Below the pieces are notes generated by a model. The model saw only the letters and a list, made by a program, of their open reading frames with translations. It did no database searches and was not told the origin of the DNA. The translations under genes and the position numbers were made by a program. A stretch of DNA of 5,965 nt from an uncultured bacterium (GTDB lineage: Bacteria > Bacillota > Clostridia > Oscillospirales > Ruminococcaceae): NCBI GenBank assembly GCA_934845495.1, contig CAKWRB010000028.1, positions 1 to 5,965 of the forward strand, given 5' to 3'. Shown here one piece after another: positions 1-5,173 of this stretch; the first letter of the stretch is position 1; each line of letters starts with the position of its first letter.

Positions 1-868
1 CCTCCAGGGAGGAGGCGATGGACATGGCCACATCCATGGTGGCCCCCAGGGCCCCGATGACGATGGCGGCAAAGATCACTCCCCGGAGATCGATGATCGT
101 ATCGGCATTGATGTACATGACAAAGCTGGAATCCTCGTCCACCAGGCCGGTGATGAACAGGAGATCCTGCATGGCAATGGTGAGCAGTCCGGCAAAGCCC
201 ACTCCACAGGTGCAGCCCACCGCCGCCGCAATGCTCTTGGGGTGGACTCCGATGACGATGCACAGGGTCATCACAATGGTGAACACCGCGGTGATAAAGG
301 TGACCAGATAGATGTTGTACCCCTTGATGATGGCAGGGATCATCACAAAGAACACCGCCGCACAGGTGAGCACCAGCGACACCACTGTGTTGAAGCCCTT
401 AAAGCGCCCGAACCCGATGAGCAGGGCGAAGAAAGCCGCCACCAGCAGCAGCATGGGCATCTCCCGGAGATGGTCGGCAATGAACCAGTCGGCATTCATC
501 TCCGAATCGAAGTTAAAGCCAGCAAACACCCGATCCCCCACCTCGTAGGGGAAGGTCTTGTACCCCTCTTTTGGGGTTTGCAGCTGCTGGTGGACGGTCA
601 CCTCCTCCCCCCGGAGCGCCCCCTCCAGCAGGCGAATGGTGATGTCCTGCTCGGTGTAGGATTCGCTCCAGCCGTCGTAATCCTGTTCGATTATCCGGGG
701 TTCTCCCACTGCAATGACCTCCGACCGGTAGTAGGTCTCGGCCCGGCTGCTCTGAAAGTAGGAGTTGTCCTGGACTGCAATGCGGTTTCCCACATACAAA
801 AAGAGAATGGACAGGACCATCACGGTCAGATAGAGAACCCGGTCCCGGTTCCAAAAGCGCTTCTTCAT
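1..868 (-). CDS. YibE/F-family multipass membrane protein, partial (3' end beyond left edge)
   Basis: The frame opens at ATG 866-868 and stays open for 289 codons to the window edge, so the C-terminus is missing. Reading the frame gives a short basic start (MKKRFWNRDR), a first hydrophobic helix at about residues 11-28, and then a soluble segment of about 100 residues predicted to lie outside the membrane. Closely spaced hydrophobic helices follow at about 137-154, 161-181, 184-206, 212-232 and 262-284. The stretch GALGATMDVAMSIASS near residues 272-287 is typical of the YibE/F-like family (PF07907), and the anchor, soluble domain and multi-helix layout also fit. The biochemical role of this family is not established; a transport function is often supposed. 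A GAGGA ribosome site (875-879) lies 6 nt before the ATG. The gene follows the feo terminator and has its own promoter candidate, so it is probably a separate unit. Confidence 0.85.
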   Translation of the reverse strand, partial: MKKRFWNRDRVLYLTVMVLSILFLYVGNRIAVQDNSYFQSSRAETYYRSEVIAVGEPRIIEQDYDGWSESYTEQDITIRLLEGALRGEEVTVHQQLQTPKEGYKTFPYEVGDRVFAGFNFDSEMNADWFIADHLREMPMLLLVAAFFALLIGFGRFKGFNTVVSLVLTCAAVFFVMIPAIIKGYNIYLVTFITAVFTIVMTLCIVIGVHPKSIAAAVGCTCGVGFAGLLTIAMQDLLFITGLVDEDSSFVMYINADTIIDLRGVIFAAIVIGALGATMDVAMSIASSLE

Positions 869-921
869 ATGGTATCCTCGATTTCTGGTATCATGGGCCG
901 ACCAGGCAGGGAAGCGGGTAC

Positions 922-969
922 AGCCGGTGGATCGTTCCGCCACAGACGGCGAAACGGCGATCTCCGGCT
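922..969 (-). repeat. 48-bp compound inverted repeat at the 5' end of the yibE/F transcript
   Basis: On the plus strand the arms are agccgg (922-927) with ccggct (964-969), gatcg (930-934) with cgatc (958-962), and ttccgcc (935-941) with ggcgaaa (948-954, one G-U pair in RNA). The loop is 6 nt (942-947). Only a 2-versus-1 nt internal loop and a 3-nt bulge (955-957) interrupt about 18 paired positions. It begins right at the predicted start site of the yibE/F transcript. No U-run follows in either direction, so it is not an ordinary terminator. It could be an RNA stability or regulatory hairpin, or a DNA operator. The repeat is read directly; its role is unknown. Confidence 0.6.
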
Positions 970-978
970 ATTCTACCA
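970..978 (-). promoter_or_regulatory. Extended -10 promoter candidate for yibE/F
   Basis: The minus strand reads TGGTAGAAT, an extended -10 (TGn followed by TAGAAT, with 5 of 6 matches to TATAAT). No good TTGACA-like hexamer lies 16-18 nt upstream, which is common for extended -10 promoters. The predicted start would be near 963, giving a leader of about 95 nt that opens with the inverted repeat at 922-969. It lies between the feo terminator and the yibE/F start codon, as expected for a new transcription unit. Confidence 0.45.
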
Positions 979-1012
979 CGGATTTGCCCGAAAGAACAGC
1001 CTTGTTTGCAAG

Positions 1013-1054
1013 AAAAAAGACAGTACGGTCCGGATGGGCTGTGCTGTCCTTTTT
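1013..1054 (-). terminator. Intrinsic terminator of the feo operon
   Basis: In the minus-strand RNA, GGACAG (1044-1049) pairs with CUGUC plus a U (1018-1023) around a 20-nt loop, and a run of six U (1013-1018) follows. The A-run before the stem can extend the pairing. It starts 8 nt after the stop codon of the small Cys-rich gene. On the plus strand the same hairpin is followed by five T (1050-1054), so it might act in both directions. The loop is long for a classic terminator, which lowers confidence a little. Confidence 0.65.
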
Positions 1055-1061
1055 ACGCTGT

Positions 1062-1226
1062 TTAGTTTTCTTCCTTCCGGGAACCGCAGCCGCCTGCCAT
1101 CGGGCAGTTCATACAACTGCCGCCGCAGCCGGAACCGCCTTCAGTCCCATCCGAGTTCTTATAGACACGGTAGAGTGCGTAGAAAAATCCCACGCAGATC
1201 ACCGCCAGAAGAATAAGATTCTGCAT
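1062..1226 (-). CDS. FeoB-associated Cys-rich membrane protein, 54 aa
   Basis: The start is ATG 1224-1226, with a GGAGG site (1236-1240) 9 nt upstream; the stop is TAA at 1062-1064. The N-terminus (about residues 3-19, LILLAVICVGFFYALY) is one hydrophobic helix. A short basic and polar linker follows, then the cluster CGGSCMNCPMAGGC with Cys at 34, 38, 41 and 47. This matches the FeoB-associated Cys-rich membrane protein family (PF12669), which follows feoB in many Firmicutes. The gene starts 34 nt after the feoB stop, so it is the third gene of the iron operon. By position it may assist or gate FeoB and bind Fe(II) or an Fe-S cluster through the cysteines; that role is inferred, since the family is poorly characterised. 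A longer reading from 1358 would overlap the feoB end and lacks support. Confidence 0.85.
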   Translation of the reverse strand: MQNLILLAVICVGFFYALYRVYKNSDGTEGGSGCGGSCMNCPMAGGCGSRKEEN

Positions 1227-1260
1227 GATTTGATGCCTCCGTTTTTTCTGATGATCCCAC

Positions 1261-3270
1261 TTAGAAGCCCAGCAGCATCCCCACCTGGTAAACCAGGAAG
1301 GCGACCACCCAGGCCACACCGGTCTGGAAGGCCATCGCTGCCACGGCGCCCCGTACACTGCCCAGTTCCCGGCGAACTGCTGCCATGGCTGCCACGCAGG
1401 GCATATACAGCAGGGTGAATACCAGGAAGCTCACTGCCGCAAGGGGGGTGAAGAGCTGGGACAGCACCGGTACCAGCATGGACGGTTCGCCCACATTCAT
1501 CAGCACAGCCAGGGTGCTGACCACTGTCTCCTTGGCCATCAGCCCAGTTACCAGGGCTGTGGCAGCACGCCAGTCACCAAAGCCCAGCGGGGCAAAGAAC
1601 GGGGCGATCACCTGGCCGATTGCCGCCAGGATGCTGTCCGAACTGTCGGTGACGATGGAGAAGTGTGTGCTGAAGTTCTGAAGTACCCATACAATTATAG
1701 TCGCCATAAAGATAATTGTAAATGCCTTGACCACAAAGTCCTTGGCCTTTTCCCACATATGGCGCATTACATTCTGAGCCGAGGGCAGCCGGTAGGCCGG
1801 CAGCTCCATGACAAAGGGCACCGGATTGCCCTTAAAGATGGTCCCCTTGAGAAGCAGCCCCACCAGTACAGCCACCACCATACCGGTGACATAGAGCGCC
1901 ATCATCACCAGCGCCCCGTGCTCCGGGAAGAAGGCCGCTGTAAAGATGCTGTAAATGGGCAGCTTGGCCGAACAGGACATGAAGGGAGTGAGCAGAATGG
2001 TCATCTTGCGGTCCCGCTCGCTGGAAAGGGTGCGGGAAGCCATGATGGCCGGCACACTGCACCCAAAGCCGATGACCATGGGCACAAAGGAGCGCCCGGA
2101 CAGGCCGATCTTGCGCAGCAGCTTATCCATGACAAAGGCCACTCGGGCCATATAGCCGCTGTCCTCCAGAATCGAGAGGAAGAAGAACAGGGTCACGATG
2201 GTGGGCATAAAGCCCAGCACACTGCCCACACCGGCAAAGATACCGTCGATGATGAGCGAGTGCAGCATGGGGTCCACATCCAGCCGGATAAGCGCATTGT
2301 CAGCCAGGTTGGTGACCAGGCTGATGCCCTCTCCGAACAGATCGCTGAGGGTGGAACCCACTACACCAAAGGTGAGCCAGAACACCAGCAGCATGATCCC
2401 CAGGAAGATCGGGATAGCAAACACCTTGTGGGTGAGGATCCGGTCGATCTGCACCGAGCGCAGCTGCTCAGCGGTGTCGCCGGGCTTGTGCACTGCCCCG
2501 GCACAGATCTGCTCGATGTAGCTGTACCGCATATCGGCCAGTGCCGCCTCCCGGTCGGTATCCAGGGCGGCCTCCATCTCATCCACCACGTGCTGGACGA
2601 TCTCCCGCTCGTTCTGGTTGATCTCCAGTTTATCCATCATGGCCTCATCGCCCTCCACCAGCTTGGTGGCGGCAAAGCGCAGAGGGATCTTCTTCTCCTC
2701 GGCGTGGTCTTCGATCATGTGGGCCAGCGAATGGATCGCCCGGTGAACCTCTCCTTTGCAGAAGTCGTGGTGCTGGGGGCGTTCATTCTCCTGGATGGTG
2801 CGCAGAGCCACGGTCACCAGCTCCGCCACACCCTCGTTCTTGGAGGCGGAGATGGGCACCACCGGCACACCCAGCCCGGCGGAAATCTTCTGGATATCGA
2901 TACTGCCGCCGCTGCCCGCTACCTCGTCCATCATGTTGAGGGCCACCACCATGGGCATCTCCAGCTCCAGCAGCTGCAAGGTCAGGTAGAGGTTGCGCTC
3001 GATGTTGGTGGCATCCACAATGTTGATGATGCCGTCCGGCTCGCCGCCCAGCAGGTAGTCCCGGGTGACGATCTCCTCCATTGTATAGGGGGAGATGGAG
3101 TAGATGCCCGGCAGGTCCACCACCACGGCACCGCCGGAATTTTTGATGGTTCCCTCCTTTTTATCCACGGTGACCCCCGGGAAGTTGCCCACATGCTGGT
3201 TGCTGCCGGTGAGCTGGTTGAAGAGGGTGGTCTTGCCGCAGTTCTGGTTTCCAATCAGAGCAAATGTCAT
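1261..3270 (-). CDS. feoB: Ferrous iron transporter FeoB, 669 aa
   Basis: Inner-membrane Fe(II) importer with an N-terminal GTPase domain. All G motifs are visible: G1 GNQNCGKT (residues 7-14), the G2 Thr in GVTVD (T34), G3 DLPG (52-55), G4 NMMD (112-115) and G5 SAS (141-143). A helical linker of about residues 165-275 follows, and then the membrane region. This carries two conserved Gate/core segments, including GFGCSVPAIM (401-410, Cys403) and the downstream CSAKLPIY (433-440, Cys433), plus the late LLYMPCVAAMAAVRRE stretch (621-636). Length is at the short end for the family (E. coli FeoB is 773 aa), but the reading frame is intact. I chose ATG 3270 because GAGGAG (3278-3283) sits 7 nt before it and the protein then begins directly with the G-domain strand MTFALIGNQN. 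A GTG at 3285 overlapping the feoA stop would add only five residues. Confidence 0.97.
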   Translation of the reverse strand: MTFALIGNQNCGKTTLFNQLTGSNQHVGNFPGVTVDKKEGTIKNSGGAVVVDLPGIYSISPYTMEEIVTRDYLLGGEPDGIINIVDATNIERNLYLTLQLLELEMPMVVALNMMDEVAGSGGSIDIQKISAGLGVPVVPISASKNEGVAELVTVALRTIQENERPQHHDFCKGEVHRAIHSLAHMIEDHAEEKKIPLRFAATKLVEGDEAMMDKLEINQNEREIVQHVVDEMEAALDTDREAALADMRYSYIEQICAGAVHKPGDTAEQLRSVQIDRILTHKVFAIPIFLGIMLLVFWLTFGVVGSTLSDLFGEGISLVTNLADNALIRLDVDPMLHSLIIDGIFAGVGSVLGFMPTIVTLFFFLSILEDSGYMARVAFVMDKLLRKIGLSGRSFVPMVIGFGCSVPAIMASRTLSSERDRKMTILLTPFMSCSAKLPIYSIFTAAFFPEHGALVMMALYVTGMVVAVLVGLLLKGTIFKGNPVPFVMELPAYRLPSAQNVMRHMWEKAKDFVVKAFTIIFMATIIVWVLQNFSTHFSIVTDSSDSILAAIGQVIAPFFAPLGFGDWRAATALVTGLMAKETVVSTLAVLMNVGEPSMLVPVLSQLFTPLAAVSFLVFTLLYMPCVAAMAAVRRELGSVRGAVAAMAFQTGVAWVVAFLVYQVGMLLGF

Positions 3271-3277
3271 GGCCGTT

Positions 3278-3283
3278 CTCCTC
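3278..3283 (-). promoter_or_regulatory. Ribosome binding site that decides the feoB start
   Basis: GAGGAG on the minus strand lies 7 nt before ATG 3270 and overlaps the last codons and stop of feoA. The alternative GTG at 3285 has no comparable site at the right distance. Placement inside the feoA end suggests that feoA and feoB translation is coupled. Confidence 0.7.
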
Positions 3284-3521
3284 ACTTTCCGCTCTCACTG
3301 AGCTTTTCCACGGCGATCTTGGCAGCATCCTCTTTGCGCAGAGTCAGCTCATAGCCGCGGATGCGGATCTCGATGGGGTCCCCCAGCGGCGCCATCTTGC
3401 GCACCATCAGCTTTGTCTTGGGGGTGATGCCCATGTCCAGCAGTCTCCGGCGCAGGATCCCTTCGCCGCCCACCGCAGTTACAACGGCGCTCTCCCCGAT
3501 CTTCAGTTCACTCAGTGTCAT
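3282..3521 (-). CDS. feoA: FeoA, SH3-like accessory protein of Fe(II) uptake, 79 aa
   Basis: A small cytoplasmic protein of the FeoA family (PF04023), which usually has about 75-80 residues. Hallmarks seen are the N-terminal LSELKIGESAVVTAV, the central RRRLLDMGITPKTKLMV (about residues 24-40), and the C-terminal PLGDPIEIRIRGYELTLRKEDAAKI (about 45-69). This is the standard FeoA pattern, ending in the GYELTLR strand followed by a helix. It is thought to interact with FeoB and tune its activity. The start ATG 3519-3521 has a moderate site, GAGGCGGG (3529-3536), 7 nt upstream. It is the first gene of the feo operon; its stop lies 11 nt before the chosen feoB ATG. A near-consensus promoter and two DtxR/IdeR-like boxes precede it, which fits iron-dependent repression. 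Confidence 0.95.
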   Translation of the reverse strand: MTLSELKIGESAVVTAVGGEGILRRRLLDMGITPKTKLMVRKMAPLGDPIEIRIRGYELTLRKEDAAKIAVEKLSESGK

Positions 3522-3541
3522 ACTCTATCCCGCCTCAAAAT

Positions 3542-3555
3542 TTAGTCTTAGCTAA
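3542..3555 (-). promoter_or_regulatory. Second DtxR/IdeR-like box, just upstream of feoA
   Basis: The minus strand reads TTAGCTAAGACTAA. It matches the box at 3631-3644 at 12 of 14 positions and in the same orientation. It resembles the core of the DtxR/IdeR consensus (TTAGGTTAGGCTAACCTAA), though less closely than the first box. It lies in the transcribed leader, 20 nt before the feoA ATG and close to its ribosome site. The role in iron-dependent control is inferred from the sequence likeness and the gene it precedes. Confidence 0.5.
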
Positions 3556-3565
3556 CTTATTCAGT

Positions 3566-3622
3566 AAAAAATCCGGCTCCGCTGCCATTTTATGTTGGAT
3601 GGCCCAGGAACAGACCCCGGAT
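3566..3622 (-). promoter_or_regulatory. Possible attenuator fold in the feoA leader
   Basis: In the predicted leader RNA, AUCCGG (3617-3622) can pair with CCGGAU (3571-3576), and five U (3566-3570) follow immediately. Inside lies a second hairpin, GCCAU (3599-3603) with AUGGC (3584-3588), around a 10-nt loop; GGUC with GGCC is a competing alternative. A stem directly followed by a U-run in a leader can act as a terminator. Here the enclosed segment is long (40 nt), so it would need its inner helices. No known riboswitch class was recognised. Confidence 0.3.
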
Positions 3623-3630
3623 CGCACAGC

Positions 3631-3644
3631 TTAGCCTTAACTAA
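3631..3644 (-). promoter_or_regulatory. DtxR/IdeR-like box over the feoA transcription start
   Basis: The minus strand reads TTAGTTAAGGCTAA, an imperfect palindrome (TTAG...CTAA). It matches 12 of 14 positions of the first part of the DtxR/IdeR consensus TTAGGTTAGGCTAACCTAA. It begins 1 nt after the -10 hexamer and covers the predicted start at about 3639, the usual place for a repressor that blocks transcription when iron is plentiful. No Fur-type GATAATGATAATCATTATC sequence was seen. Which DtxR-family protein binds cannot be told from this window. Confidence 0.6.
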
Positions 3645-3645
3645 C

Positions 3646-3674
3646 ATTTTATCCAGCCCCATCGCCCCTGTCAA
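3646..3674 (-). promoter_or_regulatory. Sigma-A type promoter of the feo operon
   Basis: A perfect -35, TTGACA (3669-3674), is separated by exactly 17 bp from the -10 TAAAAT (3646-3651, 5 of 6 matches). The predicted start is near 3639, which gives a leader of about 118 nt before feoA. It lies downstream of the terminator of the previous operon, so feo is an independent unit. A promoter this strong would normally need repression, and the DtxR-like box over the start offers it. Confidence 0.75.
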
Positions 3675-3680
3675 GACAGG
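3667..3680. repeat. Perfect 6+2+6 palindrome overlapping the feo -35
   Basis: The sequence is CCTGTC-AA-GACAGG on the plus strand, and the -35 TTGACA on the minus strand lies inside it. Both arms are exact. It is a candidate operator for a second regulator, apart from the TTAG-type boxes, or a chance effect of the -35 sequence. Confidence 0.4.
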
Positions 3681-3766
3681 AGCGCCGGAATTTCTGGTAT
3701 TTCGTCAGAAACACAACCACCGCACACCCCCGGCATGAGTTTTTGTGCAGTCGGCTGCCAACACGC

Positions 3767-3801
3767 AAAAAGGCGCCCCCTCTCCTGGGAGAGAAGGCGC
3801 C
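3767..3801 (-). terminator. Strong intrinsic terminator of the hydrogenase/phosphatase operon
   Basis: In minus-strand RNA the hairpin pairs GGCGCC (3796-3801) with GGCGCC (3772-3777), then UU with GG as two G-U pairs, then CUCUCC (3788-3793) with GGAGAG (3780-3785). The apex is tight, and five U follow (3767-3771). The roughly 14-bp stem and U-run are classic. It lies 14 nt after the stop of the small membrane protein gene. The plus strand has no T-run after the stem, so it acts for the minus-strand genes only. Confidence 0.9.
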
Positions 3802-3815
3802 CGAAAAGGCAGCAA

Positions 3816-3977
3816 TCAGTGGGGTTTCCGCAGCTGGAAGAGGATAAACGCCCCCATGGTGATGACGGTCAGCGCCAGGCCGAAGCCGGGCAGATGCACC
3901 CCATCCAGAAGCTCCACCGCCGTTCCAATGACATAGGCCGCCAGCGAGCTGACAGCCGCCGCCAGAATCGTACCCAT
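3816..3977 (-). CDS. Small membrane protein with two predicted helices, 53 aa, function unknown
   Basis: I do not recognise a family. The start ATG 3975-3977 has a good site, GGAAGGGG (3984-3991), 6 nt upstream; the stop is TGA at 3816-3818. A TTG at 4007 would give 63 residues and overlap the phosphatase stop, but it lacks a comparable site. The protein has two hydrophobic segments, about residues 4-20 (ILAAAVSSLAAYVIGTA) and 32-48 (FGLALTVITMGAFILFQ). The turn between them is ELLDGVHLPG and the tail is basic (RKPH), so the positive-inside rule puts the C-terminus in the cytoplasm. It starts 26 nt after the phosphatase stop and ends just before a strong terminator, so it is the last gene of that operon. 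It may anchor or take signal from the hydrogenase/phosphatase pair; this rests on position alone. Confidence 0.65.
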   Translation of the reverse strand: MGTILAAAVSSLAAYVIGTAVELLDGVHLPGFGLALTVITMGAFILFQLRKPH

Positions 3978-4003
3978 CCTATTCCCCTTCCTATCCAGCC
4001 AGA

Positions 4004-5173
4004 TCAATAATAGGAGACTGTAACCTGCTTGCCCATCTTCCGGAGGATCTCGGCCAGCTCATCGATCAGTCCCATCTTGATGACGATGCTGATGGGCAAG
4101 TCGGGGTTCTGATGGGCGGGGTTGATGGCCCGGCCCACCACAAACCGGATGTCGGTGGCCTCCTCAAAGAGCAGCTGGGCGATCCGGGAGGCTCCGTCCT
4201 TTTTGCCGGCCCAGGCCGCCGAGAGATCCTCGTTTTCCAGGTAGCCCTTAGCCAGCTTGAGCACCTGCCCGATGGTGATGACCCCCTCGGTGACCAGGTC
4301 GATGCCCTGGATCTTTGCCGTGGGCGGGATCTCGGGGTCGAAGTACTCGATGCTGGGGATCAGCGGTTTTCCCACCACCCGGGACACCAGATTCGAAGTG
4401 GTGCCGCCGCAGACAATGGTCTTGCCGCCGCCAGCCAGCAGCTCCTCCACCGCCTTCTGGTCGTCCTCCGGGTGTTCCGGCGGACCGATCATCAGGCTCA
4501 CCGTCTGCCGGGGCCGGATGCGGATGGCCGCCACGGTGGTATCGTCCCCGGGTGCATGGTCATAGAGCCGGTCGCACTCCTCGGCGATAATGGTGCAGGC
4601 CATCTTGGCCGAGAGATCCGGCTCGTACCGGGCCTCCAGATAGTCGATGATGTTGTCCCGCTGCCAGCCGTAGTTGTACATCTTTCCCACACCGGCGTAC
4701 AGGGCGCCATCGCTCATGGTGAGGAAGATGTCGTTTGGCTTGATCTTCACCACGCTCTTGATGACCTTCTTCCCATCGATGACCAGCTCCTCCTGGGGGT
4801 AGTGGATGGATACTCCGCCCCGGAGCAGGATCACCGAGGGGTTGTCGAACTGCAGCAGGGTCATCTCGTTCTGCTGGTTCACCTGCATCACGGTAAAGGT
4901 GGAATAGGCCACCTTGCGCACCTTGCAGATGGGCAGCGTCCGGGTGATGGTGCGCACGCACTCCTCCACCGGCATTCCGTTTGCCATCATGGTGGCAATG
5001 ATCTTGGAGGTCAGCGTCGAGAGGATATTGGCCTTGACGCCGCTGCCCAGCCCATCGGCCAGCACCAGGGTGGTACTGTCCTCAAACCGAACCGTCTCCA
5101 CCCGGTCGCCGCAGAGCTCCTCCCCTTTTTTGATGAGGCTTACATAGCCCACTTCCGCTGTGAGACCGTTCAT
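4004..5173 (-). CDS. SpoIIE-family (PP2C-type) serine/threonine phosphatase with extra C-terminal domain, 389 aa
   Basis: Residues about 1-222 form a PP2C/SpoIIE phosphatase domain. The metal-binding motifs are present: LVLADGLGSG with Asp40-Gly41, TMSDGALYAG with Asp155, and APGDDTTVAAIRI with Asp210/Asp211. It should therefore be an active Mn/Mg-dependent phosphoprotein phosphatase in the cytosol; no membrane segment is seen. Residues about 224-389 form a further domain containing IVCGGTTSNLVSRVVGK (253-269), which I cannot assign. The ATG (5171-5173) overlaps the stop of the upstream gene (ATGA), and GGAGG (5181-5185) lies 7 nt before it, so the two are translationally coupled. PP2C phosphatases next to PAS-containing sensory [FeFe] hydrogenases are a known arrangement in Clostridia and Thermotogae. 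The natural reading is that the hydrogenase-like sensor controls this enzyme. Its substrate is unknown; anti-sigma-antagonist-like or kinase-type partners would be typical. Confidence 0.9.
   Translation of the reverse strand: MNGLTAEVGYVSLIKKGEELCGDRVETVRFEDSTTLVLADGLGSGVKANILSTLTSKIIATMMANGMPVEECVRTITRTLPICKVRKVAYSTFTVMQVNQQNEMTLLQFDNPSVILLRGGVSIHYPQEELVIDGKKVIKSVVKIKPNDIFLTMSDGALYAGVGKMYNYGWQRDNIIDYLEARYEPDLSAKMACTIIAEECDRLYDHAPGDDTTVAAIRIRPRQTVSLMIGPPEHPEDDQKAVEELLAGGGKTIVCGGTTSNLVSRVVGKPLIPSIEYFDPEIPPTAKIQGIDLVTEGVITIGQVLKLAKGYLENEDLSAAWAGKKDGASRIAQLLFEEATDIRFVVGRAINPAHQNPDLPISIVIKMGLIDELAEILRKMGKQVTVSYY

Larger units (their letters stand above)
3522..3766. other. Regulatory intergenic region before feoA
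   Basis: This 245-bp gap has no plausible coding region. The half nearer feoA holds the promoter, two DtxR/IdeR-like boxes, the -35 palindrome and the leader fold, which are listed separately. The part from 3681 to 3766 has only an imperfect inverted repeat (TTTCTG at 3691-3696 and CAGAAA at 3706-3711) upstream of the -35, with no clear role. Confidence 0.6.

Noticed and set aside
242..1216. 324-codon open frame on the plus strand
   Set aside because: It runs antisense to yibE/F, through the intergenic promoter and terminator, and over the small Cys-rich gene; the composition is unlike a real protein.
1227..1358. Longer 98-aa version of the FeoB-associated protein
   Set aside because: The extra 44 residues overlap the feoB end in another frame and look unlike a protein N-terminus; ATG 1226 has its own GGAGG.
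3271..3285. GTG at 3285 as the feoB start, overlapping the feoA stop
   Set aside because: ATG 3270 has a well-spaced GAGGAG site and starts right at the conserved G-domain strand.
1663..3354. 563-codon open frame on the plus strand opposite feoB and feoA
   Set aside because: It lies wholly antisense to well-recognised genes, spans both of them and their junction, and has a His/Gln/Gly/Leu-rich composition typical of a reversed GC-rich coding frame. No domain is recognisable.
3522..3640. A NiCo (czcD-type) or other known metal riboswitch in the feoA leader
   Set aside because: I could not find a four-way junction or the conserved G-rich junction segments, and the foldable part is short. A covariance-model scan would decide.
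3690..3700. 11-bp sequence ATTTCTGGTAT repeated at 881-891, before both feoA and yibE/F
   Set aside because: An exact 11-mer pair is expected a few times by chance in a window this size, and the two copies sit at unlike positions relative to their promoters.
3691..3711. Inverted repeat TTTCTG-9-CAGAAA upstream of the feo -35
   Set aside because: The arms are short, AT-rich and widely spaced; this is too weak to call an operator without conservation data.
3978..4007. TTG start giving a 63-aa form of the small membrane protein
   Set aside because: The ATG at 3977 has a strong GGAAGGGG site at good spacing; the TTG does not.
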